This document shows positions 8,405 through 17,050 of a stretch of DNA of 64,000 nt, one piece after another. The position numbers were made by a program, and so were the translations under genes. Each line of letters opens with the position of its first letter. Position 1 is the stretch's first letter. Source of the DNA: Methanosarcina barkeri str. Wiesmoor (GTDB lineage: Archaea > Halobacteriota > Methanosarcinia > Methanosarcinales > Methanosarcinaceae); the NCBI RefSeq assembly GCF_000969985.1, contig NZ_CP009526.1:1674001-1738000 (forward strand). The letters run 5' to 3'. The notes beneath the pieces are model-generated. The model saw only the letters and a program-made list of their open reading frames with translations, was not told the DNA's origin and searched no databases.

Positions 8405-10180
8405 ATGGCCGACAAGAAAAATTTGAGGACTCCTATAGTCTGCGTGATGGGGCACGTCGACCACGGGAAAACGACTCTACTGGACAAGATCAGGGGTACT
8501 GCAATTGTCAGTGGAGAAGCCGGCGCTATCACCCAGCATATCGGGGCAACTGAAGTTCCAATAGATGTAATTATCAACAAGCTTGGAGACCCAAGGCTTC
8601 GGGATAGGTTCATAGTGCCAGGACTGCTCTTTATTGATACACCTGGACATCATGCCTTTACAACACTAAGAAGCAGGGGAGGCGCTCTTGCCGATCTTGC
8701 AATCGTTGTAGTGGATATAAACGAAGGTTTCAAACCTCAGACCTACGAAAGCCTGCAGATCTTAAAGCGGTTCAAAACTCCTTTTGTTGTTGTTGCGAAT
8801 AAGATTGACAGGATTGGCGGCTGGGTTTCACAAAAAGACCTGCCTTTTGCGGTCACTTTCAAAAAACAGTCTGAAGACGTCCAGGCCCGGCTTGAGACAA
8901 AGCTCTACGAGGTAATCGGAGAGTTATACAACCAGGGCTTTGCAGCAGAACGGTATGATAGGGTCACAAACTTCCAGAAAACCCTGGGTGTAGTGCCTGT
9001 AAGTGCCATGACAGGCGAAGGAATTCCTGATGTCCTGATGGTACTTCTAGGTCTGGCTCAGAAATTCCTTGAAGCAAACCTGCATTACAGTGCCAAAGGT
9101 CCCGGAGTCGGCACTGTGCTTGAGGTCAAGGAAGAAAAAGGGCTTGGTGCGACCCTGGATGTTATCCTTTATGACGGTACTCTGAAAAAGGGCGATACTG
9201 TTGTTATTGGAAGTCTGGGAAAACCAATCCAGACAAAGGTTCGTGCTCTCTTAAAGCCAAGGGAACTTTCTGAGATGCGTTATGAGAGCAAGTTCAAGCA
9301 GGTAAACAAGGTTACTGCTGCAGTTGGAGTAAAGATTTCAGCTCCAGGGCTCGAAGGTGCACTTGCAGGTTCTCCAATAAGGGTTGCTAACGAAGATACT
9401 CTTGACGAGATTGTAGACCAGATAAAATCCGAGATCGATGAAGTCAGGATTGATACTGGTGCGGTCGGAATTATGATCAAAGCGGATACGCTCGGCTCCC
9501 TTGAAGCTCTTGTCCATGAGTTCCAGAAAGATGAGGTCTCCATCAGGAAAGCCGAAGTAGGAGATATCTCACACCGGGACGCAATTGAGGCTTCGACAGT
9601 TGAAGACCCACTTTATTCGGTGATTATAGGTTTCAATGTCAAAGTTCACCCTGACGCCAGAGATTTCCTGCAGGAAAGCACTGTGAAGGTATTCACAAGT
9701 GACGTGATTTACCGCCTGGTTGAAGATTACCAGAAATATGTAAAAGAGCAGCAGGAGCAGGCTGAAAAGAGGATTTTCGAAACAATAATCCGTCCGGGAA
9801 AATTCAAAATCCTTCCTGGCTGCATATTCCGCCAGAGTAAACCCGCAGTTGTCGGCATAAGAGTGCTTGGCGGAGTCGTGCGGACAAATGCCGATGTGAT
9901 GCTTGAGAACGGAAACGTTGTAGGTAAGATCAAAGGCCTGCAGATCGAAGGAGAGAATATCCCGTCTGCAGGAGTAGGCAAAGAGGTTGCAATGGCAATT
10001 GAAGGTGCAACCGTAGGCAGGCAGATCAAAGAGGAGGACGTGCTCTACGTCAACGTGCCTGAGAGGCATGCCAAAGTTCTTGAGCACGAGATATACGATT
10101 CCCTTTCAACCGATGAAAAGGAAACTCTTGATATTTTTCTTTCCCTGAAAAGAAAAGATAATCCTTTCTGGGCAAAATAA
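8405..10180 (+). CDS. infB: Translation initiation factor aIF5B/IF-2
   Basis: The 591-residue GTPase promotes subunit joining and placement of initiator tRNA. G1 is GHVDHGKT near residues 16-23, G3 is DTPGHH, G4 is NKID and G5 is SAMTG. Domain II follows (GTVLEVKEEKGLGATLD), then the alpha/beta domain III and the C-terminal beta barrel ending RKDNPFWAK. There is no intein and the length is normal for archaeal aIF5B. The ATG at 8405 follows AGAGGT (8390-8395), and an ATG at 8387 would place that site inside the gene. The 154-bp gap after ndk has no other gene and may hold an internal promoter. Confidence 0.97.
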   Translation: MADKKNLRTPIVCVMGHVDHGKTTLLDKIRGTAIVSGEAGAITQHIGATEVPIDVIINKLGDPRLRDRFIVPGLLFIDTPGHHAFTTLRSRGGALADLAIVVVDINEGFKPQTYESLQILKRFKTPFVVVANKIDRIGGWVSQKDLPFAVTFKKQSEDVQARLETKLYEVIGELYNQGFAAERYDRVTNFQKTLGVVPVSAMTGEGIPDVLMVLLGLAQKFLEANLHYSAKGPGVGTVLEVKEEKGLGATLDVILYDGTLKKGDTVVIGSLGKPIQTKVRALLKPRELSEMRYESKFKQVNKVTAAVGVKISAPGLEGALAGSPIRVANEDTLDEIVDQIKSEIDEVRIDTGAVGIMIKADTLGSLEALVHEFQKDEVSIRKAEVGDISHRDAIEASTVEDPLYSVIIGFNVKVHPDARDFLQESTVKVFTSDVIYRLVEDYQKYVKEQQEQAEKRIFETIIRPGKFKILPGCIFRQSKPAVVGIRVLGGVVRTNADVMLENGNVVGKIKGLQIEGENIPSAGVGKEVAMAIEGATVGRQIKEEDVLYVNVPERHAKVLEHEIYDSLSTDEKETLDIFLSLKRKDNPFWAK

Positions 10181-10329
10181 TGCTTATAAGTGTATAATTA
10201 TATTCAGAAATTATGTTCAGAATGCACGGAAGGTTCAGGTAAAGATTCAGGAAAATCCGAGTAAAGTTTCGGATGAAGAGGCAAGGTAAAGGAATTATTA
10301 AAAGTAAATTTGATATTGGAGAATTTCAC

Positions 10330-10749
10330 ATGGCTAATTTCAAAGTTGTAGTTTCTGACCCAAAGGAAGGGCGTGCTTACCAGATTGATGTAAAAGACGC
10401 TGAAGCAAACGCATTAATCGGAAAGTCAATAGGCGACGTTGTTGATGGTGCTGTTTTCGGCCTGTCCGGTTACAAAGTAAAGATAACTGGCGGTTGTGAT
10501 GGCAGCGGTTTTGTTATGAAACCTGACCTTCTAGGTCCCAGAAGACAGAGAATCCTGATGGCAGTCGGTGTTGGCTATACCCCTAAACATCCAGGGCAGC
10601 GCAGGAGAAAGATGGTCCGCGGCAAGGAAGTTGCTCCTGACATTGTCCAGATAAATGCAAAAGTCGTTGAGTATGGGAGCAAATCCATAAAAGCTCTTCT
10701 CGGTCTCGAAGCCCCAGCAGAAGCTCCAGCGGAAGCTCCGGCAGAGTAA
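10330..10749 (+). CDS. rps6e: Small ribosomal subunit protein eS6
   Basis: This 139-residue S6e protein starts [18 protein letters not shown] and contains [13 protein letters not shown], the basic [12 protein letters not shown] and [10 protein letters not shown] segments. The C-terminus is a short repeat, three APAE units encoded by a 12-bp tandem repeat, an acidic-alanine tail that can vary in length. GGAGA at 10318-10322 supports the start at 10330, and the upstream in-frame ATG at 10273 has no such site. It is the last gene of the operon, before a strong hairpin. Confidence 0.95.
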   Translation: MANFKVVVSDPKEGRAYQIDVKDAEANALIGKSIGDVVDGAVFGLSGYKVKITGGCDGSGFVMKPDLLGPRRQRILMAVGVGYTPKHPGQRRRKMVRGKEVAPDIVQINAKVVEYGSKSIKALLGLEAPAEAPAEAPAE

Positions 10750-10768
10750 ATCTCAATAACTCAAGTTT

Positions 10769-10784
10769 CCCGCCTGCGGGCGGG
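10769..10784 (+). terminator. GC-rich hairpin ending the ribosomal operon
   Basis: CCCGCC (10769-10774) and GGCGGG (10779-10784) form a perfect 6-bp stem with a TGCG loop, 19 bp after the rps6e stop. AT-rich DNA follows. Confidence 0.6.
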
Positions 10785-11126
10785 CTTAAACAATTTTCGT
10801 ATTATTTCTCTTTTTTATTTCGCTGCGTTTCTTTTGTTATTGCTTGATAGTGTTTCATTGTCATTATTTCACTAGAGATATCTCTATCCTTAGTTTTCCT
10901 ACTTTGCCTTTATATACTCTACTTCCTTGTAGAAGAATTATTGATACTGTGATTTTACAGAATCTTCAGCATACTATTCCACTATTCCACATCAAAAAAT
11001 TCAGTTTTCATAAAACTGAATTCAAAAAAGATTAAGTGTTAAGCTCAAGTGAACAGAAAAAGAAAGAAAATTGTTATCACTTTTTATCCGTGTAACAATT
11101 CAAATCACAGTTTCTATTGTTATCTA
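10785..11126. other. AT-rich intergenic DNA
   Basis: No gene is supported between the operon terminator and the tandem repeat. Open frames here, for example from 10844, lack ribosome-binding sites and resemble no family. Confidence 0.4.
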
Positions 11127-11226
11127 TTTCTACTTTTTGTATTCTGTTTCTACTTTTTGTATTCCATTTCTACTTTTTGTATTCTGTTTCTAATTCTTGT
11201 TCCCCGTTTCTAATTCTGGTTCTCCT
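11127..11226. repeat. 20-bp tandem repeat, five copies
   Basis: Units start at 11127, 11147, 11167, 11187 and 11207. The first three are TTTCTACTTTTTGTATTCTG with one or two changes. The last two share TTTCTAATTCT-GTTC. The array ends 15 bp beyond the stop codon of the leftward lipoprotein gene. Confidence 0.8.
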
Positions 11227-11240
11227 GAGTATCACGAATT

Positions 11241-12350
11241 TTATGCTTTTTCTGAAATTGATTCTGCGATTTTCATCATTTCGTCTTTTTCCAGGGAAGC
11301 ACAAAGACTTAGATTAACCTTTCCTAACTTCCACATCAAAAGTTTCGTTTTCCCCATCGAAAGATATTTTCCTTCTATCCCGTTAATCTGAATATCCTCA
11401 CCTCTATCCATAATTGTAGAATCGGATGACTGGTTCATAGAGACGGTTTCTGCAAGACTTATAAAGGCTTCGTCTTTTGTGTACGTAATTTCAACGGTTT
11501 CAAAACTCTGGTTTTCAGGAGAAAATTGGCTGTTGTTGTAGACCATTGAATTATTGAATTCATAGCCTTCAGGCAGATACTCCGGAGTAAGGATCTTAAA
11601 ACTGACTTCATTTCTGGCTTCTTCAAGGCTCAATTTTTCAGGAGGCTTAATTTCTCCTAAGTCTACTATTTTTGCGCCTTCTGGGACCTCAAATTTAAAT
11701 TCCGAATCTGGAAGCCCTGTGTTAACTTTAAGGTCTTGAATTTCCAATTTCATGGTTCGATTTCCATCGCCGTTATATGTCTCATACCTGAGAGGCATCC
11801 ATGTTTCCTGATCTACCCAAATTTTTGTTTTGTATATAAGCATGTACTCTCCATCGTTTTCTTTCGGAGTTGTTTCCAGCAGATAAGTTTTTCTTCCATC
11901 TACATTCTCAACTCTAAGTACTGTTACATTAGTATCGTTCAGGAAATCATCTATAATATTGGTATAATCATTTTTCGTAAGTTCAGAAGCTTTGGAAATT
12001 TTCATTTTTGTAACCGTATTTGTATCTGGGATGTAACTCCACACAGTTTTCCCATCTGAAACGATTATAGTTTGATTTTCTTTACCAGGTTCTGTTACAA
12101 TACTTTTAATCAGATTAGGCTTTTTGAACATAGTTTTGGATTCTGATTCTTTGGTTTCTCCTCCAAAGTAAGAGGTCACGTGCATTGTATATGAATAATC
12201 TCGAGTATTGTTCTCTTTATCCATCATCTGGGCTGCAATTTGTTCTGCACTCATGTTTTTTTCCGTGCAGCCTGAAGCAAAGAGGGCTACAACTATGAAA
12301 GTCAGAACAAATATTGAGCTAAATTTTTTCATTGTTGTCATATTACTCAT
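11241..12350 (-). CDS. LolA-like lipoprotein with C-terminal DUF4367-like domain
   Basis: The 369-residue product begins with a lipoprotein signal peptide ending in the lipobox FASGC near residue 28. Residues 35-230 match the outer-membrane lipoprotein sorting (LolA-like) fold of methanogens: IVSDGKTVWSYIPDTN, KIWVDQETWMPLRYE and SEFKFEVPEGAKIV. Residues 245-369 (FKILTPEYLPEGYE, INGIEGKYL) look like a DUF4367 domain. The halocin-like cluster also contains a shorter LolA-like paralogue at 14188. Both could bind hydrophobic ligands or act as immunity or chaperone proteins at the membrane, which is inference. The first of three close Met codons is used as start, and MKKFSS at 12332 is equally possible. 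Confidence 0.7.
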   Translation of the reverse strand: MSNMTTMKKFSSIFVLTFIVVALFASGCTEKNMSAEQIAAQMMDKENNTRDYSYTMHVTSYFGGETKESESKTMFKKPNLIKSIVTEPGKENQTIIVSDGKTVWSYIPDTNTVTKMKISKASELTKNDYTNIIDDFLNDTNVTVLRVENVDGRKTYLLETTPKENDGEYMLIYKTKIWVDQETWMPLRYETYNGDGNRTMKLEIQDLKVNTGLPDSEFKFEVPEGAKIVDLGEIKPPEKLSLEEARNEVSFKILTPEYLPEGYEFNNSMVYNNSQFSPENQSFETVEITYTKDEAFISLAETVSMNQSSDSTIMDRGEDIQINGIEGKYLSMGKTKLLMWKLGKVNLSLCASLEKDEMMKIAESISEKA

Positions 12351-12438
12351 CTTTCAACAGTTCATTCTTTTTTAAATATTGTAAAACTAATAATCTTGAA
12401 GACATTTGTAATTATTTATGAATTTTTCAAAATTAAGC

Positions 12439-13512
12439 TTAAAACATTATCCATAAACCAAGTAATATAAGCACAAATCCACTGATTTTTTTCAAGTATA
12501 TTTTATATGAACGAATTTGTTTAGATAGAGTATAACCTCCTATCAAGCCAATTCCGATAAAAGGTGTCAATACTCCAGCGCTAAAAGCAAGTAACAGGAT
12601 CAGATTATTTGCTGTTCCACTAGTGATGGTTTTATTGAGCAGAACAAGGAGCATTGGAGCAGTGCAAGGAACTTTTACAAAAGAAAATAATATCCCAAGG
12701 AAAAAAATTCCACCCAGAGTACCCGTATATCTCCGAGCAGAGTTCTGAAAATAGTTATCCAGAGCAACAGGTGATTTTAAAATTCCCATGAGGTTTAACC
12801 CAATAAGAATTATAATTATGCCTGTAATATAGGAAAAACTTTCCAAACTGGGAATTGATTTCTTAAAAGAGAGCAAACACAGACCTAAAACTATGTAGGA
12901 ACTCACCAGTCCCAATCCAAATATTACTGCACGTACCATACCGTTTTTTGTGCTACTGCATGTTCCTGCAGTAAAACTTAAAAGAAACCCTAGTATAGCC
13001 ATTAAACAAGGTGAAAAACCTGCAAAAAGGCCGAGTGAATAGGCAAATGGCAAATTCAGATTTGTATTAATATATCCATTATCCTGTTCTTTTTCCGGCA
13101 TCTTTTCTGTGGAATTTTCAGTATTCTTTCCCTCTTCCAAAAAGTATTTGTTGATTGATGTGTTTAGCTTCTCTTCAGTAATTTCTTCTTTAGGAATTTT
13201 TGTTTCATTGTTTATCACAATAGCCGGAACTTCAAGAAAACCATATTTGTTCCATTGATTGAAGCCATCAGCAGTGCTGGTATCAATTCGTGTTATCATG
13301 ATGCTATTGTTATATTGAACTTCTATTCGATCGACAATAGGATCGGCTATTTCACAATCATGACAACCTTTTTGATGAAAATACTGAATTGTGATTGGAT
13401 TTGCATACGCCGTCGGTATAAAAATAAGAGATAAATAAATTATAGTCAGGAGAGCTATTATATGAGAAATATTTTTCATGAGAATCCCTATAAGTACATC
13501 TTTTATTTTCAC
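12439..13512 (-). CDS. Thioredoxin-like domain fused to CcdA/DsbD-like transmembrane protein
   Basis: This 357-residue fusion has a signal/anchor segment (residues 15-36), then a thioredoxin-like domain with the redox motif GCHDC (Cys50, Cys53) and a cis-Pro region EVPAIVI (about 94-100). A charged linker (about 125-150) leads to six to seven transmembrane helices of the CcdA family. The two membrane cysteines of that family are visible in GFSPCLMA (Cys169) and VPCTAPM (Cys283). CcdA/DsbD proteins pass electrons across the membrane to extracytoplasmic thiols. Lying four genes from a ten-cysteine secreted precursor, it is the likely disulfide-handling component. The start could also be the Met at residue 12. 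Confidence 0.8.
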   Translation of the reverse strand: MKIKDVLIGILMKNISHIIALLTIIYLSLIFIPTAYANPITIQYFHQKGCHDCEIADPIVDRIEVQYNNSIMITRIDTSTADGFNQWNKYGFLEVPAIVINNETKIPKEEITEEKLNTSINKYFLEEGKNTENSTEKMPEKEQDNGYINTNLNLPFAYSLGLFAGFSPCLMAILGFLLSFTAGTCSSTKNGMVRAVIFGLGLVSSYIVLGLCLLSFKKSIPSLESFSYITGIIIILIGLNLMGILKSPVALDNYFQNSARRYTGTLGGIFFLGILFSFVKVPCTAPMLLVLLNKTITSGTANNLILLLAFSAGVLTPFIGIGLIGGYTLSKQIRSYKIYLKKISGFVLILLGLWIMF

Positions 13513-13540
13513 GAATCTGTGTATGTCGATAATAGGAAAC

Positions 13541-14191
13541 TCAATTATCTGAATTCTGTTTGCGCTGCAACCATTTTATTCCTAGAACCAAAAATATCAG
13601 TAATATTCCAAGAATTATACTTCCTTTCAAAATAGGAAGAATAGGATAATCAAGAACAAGGTAACGTACAAAAATGAAGGTACATGCGATTACGTAGAAA
13701 ACCAGCAATCTTATAGGATCTTTTTGATTTGCTTTCCTTTCACCATATATGATCTTTGAGAGTGAGACTCCGATAAATAATAAAAGCAAAATCCAGTATA
13801 TCTGATCCATATTATAAACTAAAGAAGCATAAAGATAGGCGACATACAAAAGTATTGTAACGAGTAGAAGACCCATATGTTCTCGAATTGATGACGAAAT
13901 TTTAGTTTCTTCATCTTTATAGACCTCTGTGATTTTTTCGTCATGAGACTTTGAACTCAAAATATGGTTAATTATAACGAAAAAATTATTGTTATCAATT
14001 TGTTCCTTTTTTCTATACCAGACCATAAAAGAGAAATGGATAGCTGTAATAAAGAGGGAAAGAATAAATACCCCTGACATCCCTAGCGGAATATATCCTT
14101 CCCTATTTAGTAGCCCAATTATTAAAAAACTAACAACTAATACTGGGAATGAACGTAATAATTCTTCTTTTACAATATAATCTATATTCAT
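13541..14191 (-). CDS. Six-helix integral membrane protein, unknown
   Basis: The 216-residue protein has about six hydrophobic segments: FPVLVVSFLIIGLL, MSGVFILSLFITAIH, two around residues 110-150, LLVFYVIACTFIFVRYLV, and a C-terminal one ending LGIKWLQRKQ. I recognise no family. Its ATG overlaps the stop of the LolA-like gene upstream (ATGA), and a GAGGTGG site lies just before it, so the two are probably translationally coupled. Within a bacteriocin-like cluster such a protein is a candidate for immunity, which is inference. Confidence 0.6.
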   Translation of the reverse strand: MNIDYIVKEELLRSFPVLVVSFLIIGLLNREGYIPLGMSGVFILSLFITAIHFSFMVWYRKKEQIDNNNFFVIINHILSSKSHDEKITEVYKDEETKISSSIREHMGLLLVTILLYVAYLYASLVYNMDQIYWILLLLFIGVSLSKIIYGERKANQKDPIRLLVFYVIACTFIFVRYLVLDYPILPILKGSIILGILLIFLVLGIKWLQRKQNSDN

Positions 14192-14856
14192 ATATTGACC
14201 ACCTCAGTACCTTCTAGAGGTTTAAATTTAAATTCAGTATCTTTTATGCCTGAATTTATAGAATAATTCTCATATTCTAGTGTCATCAGAAGTTTGTCAC
14301 CGTTATAACTTTGGATCTTTAGCGGCATCCAGATTTTGGGATCAATCCATAAAAAACGATGCCAGCCTTTGGATTCGCTTAGTTTACTTGAAATTACTTC
14401 GAGTTTATAAGTTTTGACTTTTCCTAAATATTCACTACCTTTGTAATTGATAGTACAATTATCTGATATAGGGTCAATAAATTCACTATAGGTTGGAATG
14501 AACTGTAAAGGATTCTGTGAGGTGTTATTCATTAACCATGTTTTGTTTTTAATTGGATCATATTCCCATGTCAGTGTTCCATCTGAACCAATTGTTAAAC
14601 ATGTAGAAGAATTTACCCGATCGACTCTTTTATACATATTGGGCTTTTTGATTAAAAAACTAGATTCAGTGGTTATAGATTCATTTCCTATAAACATAGT
14701 TAATTTTTCATCATAAGATATATCAGATATCTCTTGTTGTTTATTGATCAAGTTTTTAGAGACCGATTCTGAGTTCACTCTTTCTTCAAAACCATAATAA
14801 AAAATTGCAAAAACAATTATTGCAAAAACAAGGAATAAACTCTTTTTTGGTACCAT
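14188..14856 (-). CDS. Membrane-anchored LolA-like protein
   Basis: The 222-residue product has an N-terminal anchor (SLFLVFAIIVFAIFYY) and a LolA-like domain: SFLIKKPNMYKRV, TIGSDGTLTWEYDP, LWIDPKIWMPLKIQSYNG and TEFKFKPLEGTEVV. It is clearly paralogous to the first 230 residues of the lipoprotein at 11241. The stop overlaps the start of the next membrane protein by four bases. It is the first gene after the halocin-like precursor, separated by 87 bp. Confidence 0.65.
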   Translation of the reverse strand: MVPKKSLFLVFAIIVFAIFYYGFEERVNSESVSKNLINKQQEISDISYDEKLTMFIGNESITTESSFLIKKPNMYKRVDRVNSSTCLTIGSDGTLTWEYDPIKNKTWLMNNTSQNPLQFIPTYSEFIDPISDNCTINYKGSEYLGKVKTYKLEVISSKLSESKGWHRFLWIDPKIWMPLKIQSYNGDKLLMTLEYENYSINSGIKDTEFKFKPLEGTEVVNI

Positions 14857-14943
14857 TTTCTCTCCTCATAAAAAATAAGAGGTGAAAACCTCTAATAAAC
14901 ATTAAGTATTTTTCAGTTCAGACTGAACTTTGTATATGCCACA

Positions 14944-15720
14944 TCAATAACACTTTGCCAGTACAACTGCTATTTCAAGACCCATGCAAAGTGCAGCTGG
15001 TGAACAAGTTGGAATCGAAGGCATATAGTAACAAGGCGCAAGCACTGTTAAACAAACGTCACATATTGAGGGCGTTCCAGGAGGGCAAACAATACCTAAA
15101 ACTGAGCAAAGACAGTCATCGATAATCGCCTGCGCAACACAGCTCCAGTAACCATCTTTTGTACTAGTGGTGAAGAAGTCTGCATTGACATCTCCAATTA
15201 TAGCCCCTTTGCTCACAATTTGTGTATTGAGAATTTCCCCATCGTCACCTACTCTACTTAAAGTTAATTCGTTCAATGTTTTATCTTCAAAAATTTGTGT
15301 AGCACTCATTACTTGTGCAGGTTTTTCATCACTCCATATTACAAAAACATTGGATATTTGAACAGAGACATTATCCTTAGCAATAACTTCCACTGGCAAT
15401 ATAACTCCTGTCACATTATCTACAGACCCATCTTCCAGTGTTTTTTCTAGGGAATAAACTTTAGCACCATCTTCAATTTGTTTCAAGTCTGTGGCAGAAG
15501 GACTTCCTGAAAGTTTTTGAACATCTTTAAGATTTAGAGCAAAAGCAATTTTTTCGTACTTTTCCATTCCTGTTATTTCTTTCTTTTCAATTCCACTTGC
15601 AGTAAAATTGCAAGATGTCCCCGCAGGACACGCCATTGCAGGCGTAACCAGCATCATACTTACAACGAGCATCATCATGAAAAGCCCGCTGATTCGTCTA
15701 ATTTTGCTGTTTAATTTCAA
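14944..15720 (-). CDS. Secreted halocin C8-like precursor with ten-cysteine C-terminal domain
   Basis: The 258-residue precursor has a twin-arginine-like signal peptide (KIRRISGLF, then a hydrophobic run ending TPAMA). After it comes CPAGTSC, a hydrophilic domain of about 150 residues, and a C-terminal domain with exactly ten cysteines (194, 203, 205, 212, 220, 223, 230, 239, 245, 257) ending in AKCY. A signal peptide, an intervening domain and a terminal ten-cysteine peptide form the architecture of the halocin C8 precursor, whose middle domain gives immunity. Similarity is by layout and cysteine content and needs a profile search. TTG at 15718-15720 is preferred because AGGTGG lies 6 nt upstream. 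GTG at 15738 would place that site inside the gene. It heads the cluster running to 11241. Confidence 0.65.
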   Translation of the reverse strand: MKLNSKIRRISGLFMMMLVVSMMLVTPAMACPAGTSCNFTASGIEKKEITGMEKYEKIAFALNLKDVQKLSGSPSATDLKQIEDGAKVYSLEKTLEDGSVDNVTGVILPVEVIAKDNVSVQISNVFVIWSDEKPAQVMSATQIFEDKTLNELTLSRVGDDGEILNTQIVSKGAIIGDVNADFFTTSTKDGYWSCVAQAIIDDCLCSVLGIVCPPGTPSICDVCLTVLAPCYYMPSIPTCSPAALCMGLEIAVVLAKCY

Positions 15721-15879
15721 TCTATTCCACCTCTTCACTTTTATTCAAGAGGCACGAAGCAAACTTTAAAATAGTTAAAAAGTAATATACTCCATGCCTT
15801 CGGGTATGCAGGGTTCAGGATCGTTCTCAAACTTCACTGAACTCTGCAAACATTCCCACTTATTCAGTTTTAGAGAATC

Positions 15880-15992
15880 CTTTATAAGTTTTCCGGCCAA
15901 TTTCTCTAACTATCAGAGATCAGGGAATCTTTACAGATCTAAAATGAGCTACAAAAAACAGTTAGAGAAATTGGTCGAAAGTTATATATAGA
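15880..15992. repeat. 113-bp palindromic element with 15-bp perfect arms
   Basis: CCAATTTCTCTAACT (15897-15911) is exactly complementary to AGTTAGAGAAATTGG (15960-15974). Weaker complementarity extends outward to about 27 bp per arm. The loop is 48 nt. A similar palindrome with TCTCTAAC in its arms lies at 28675-28790. It may be a MITE or a structured transcript end. Confidence 0.6.
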
Positions 15993-16270
15993 ATAGTTCA
16001 ACGTCAATTATTCAAAGTATACAGCTAGTGATCAGGCTTTTTGCTAAAAAATGGCTGGTATGTTTTTGAGATATTGAATTTTTCTACGGCAAAATCGGAC
16101 TTTAAGAGTTCATCTAGTTTTAAAACTTTGTCATCGATGTCTTTTTACCACAATAAGTAGACTGGAAAAACAATATCTGATTAATTAAAAAAGGATGTCG
16201 AGAGATTGAAGCAGACTTTTTCAGAAACTTTTTGATAGTCGGTATTTTTAAAACTGGATTCAAGGTTATT
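15993..16270. other. Intergenic DNA between regulator 1 and the halocin-like cluster
   Basis: Nothing beyond AT-rich DNA is recognised here. It forms the 3' flank of the regulator and part of the upstream region of the halocin-like gene. Confidence 0.3.
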
Positions 16271-17050
16271 TTATCCATATTTTTCAATCAAATTTTCATA
16301 AGAAGGGTTTATTCTATAAATGATGTTTTTTCCTTTTCTTTCTTCATTTATGAGTTCTACTTCTTTAAGAGTTCTCATATACCAGCTAATTGTAGCTCTG
16401 GAAACTCCGATTTCATGTGCAAGAGCTGAGTTTGTATTACATTTTCCATTTTGTATTTCTGAAACTATTCTTTGATTTGTTATGTTTTGAAGAGCAGAAA
16501 TAATTTTTATTTCTTCTTCATCATAAGTGGAATTATTTTCGAAATACCTAATCTTTCCGCCATCTTTATGGACTTCAATTTTGTTCTGAACTGCCAGAAT
16601 AGTTATATGATGCCTTACTTTTCCTCTGCCTAAGCCTGTTTTTTCTACAATTTCACTAATGCATGCTCCCGGTTTAGTCTTGATATACGTATAAATACTG
16701 GACCGATTAAGATTATCTAGTACATTTTCTGTATCTACAATTTTGAATCCTAGTACCACGAAAATGAGTTTTGTAAAGTACAGCAATACGTCTATTATTG
16801 ATAAGATTTGCATCGCAGCCAGCCAGAGCAAGAACTGCCAGTAGACTGTAAAGTCCTTAAGTTGTACTACCTCTTCTCCGTCAATCGAAACTCCGACCTG
16901 GTCACCTGGAGCTGGGCTTACTATATATTCCGTAGCTCCAGCTGTTGCTGTTAACAGAAAAAATAATAAGAAAATGGTAAGCTTTTTTTGAAGCTTAACG
17001 CTGGTAGATATTAAGCGTGTAACTTTGGCTTCCACTAACCGATTCTCCAT
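16271..17050 (-). CDS. Membrane-tethered double winged-helix regulator, copy 1
   Basis: The product has a signal/anchor segment (about 25-42), a short outer stretch beginning TEYIVSPAPGDQVG, and a long hydrophobic hairpin (YWQFLLWLAAMQILSIIDVLL..IFVVLGFKI, about 70-100). Two cytoplasmic winged-helix domains follow: about 112-165 (ACISEIVEKTGLGRGKVRHH) and 178-255 (NSALAHEIGVSRATISWYM). It is probably a one-component sensor that binds DNA from the membrane. The start is uncertain because the first 56 bp overlap the upstream PPC-like gene and a start nearer LQKKLTIF would avoid this. Close paralogues lie at 23934 and 38536. The signal sensed is unknown. Confidence 0.7.
   Translation of the reverse strand: MENRLVEAKVTRLISTSVKLQKKLTIFLLFFLLTATAGATEYIVSPAPGDQVGVSIDGEEVVQLKDFTVYWQFLLWLAAMQILSIIDVLLYFTKLIFVVLGFKIVDTENVLDNLNRSSIYTYIKTKPGACISEIVEKTGLGRGKVRHHITILAVQNKIEVHKDGGKIRYFENNSTYDEEEIKIISALQNITNQRIVSEIQNGKCNTNSALAHEIGVSRATISWYMRTLKEVELINEERKGKNIIYRINPSYENLIEKYG

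Noticed and set aside
9569-10087. 172-residue minus-strand ORF
   Set aside because: It is a shadow of infB, whose domain structure is complete on the other strand.
11117-11391. Plus-strand ORFs across the 20-bp repeat
   Set aside because: Composition is that of the repeat, and the right part is antisense to the lipoprotein gene.
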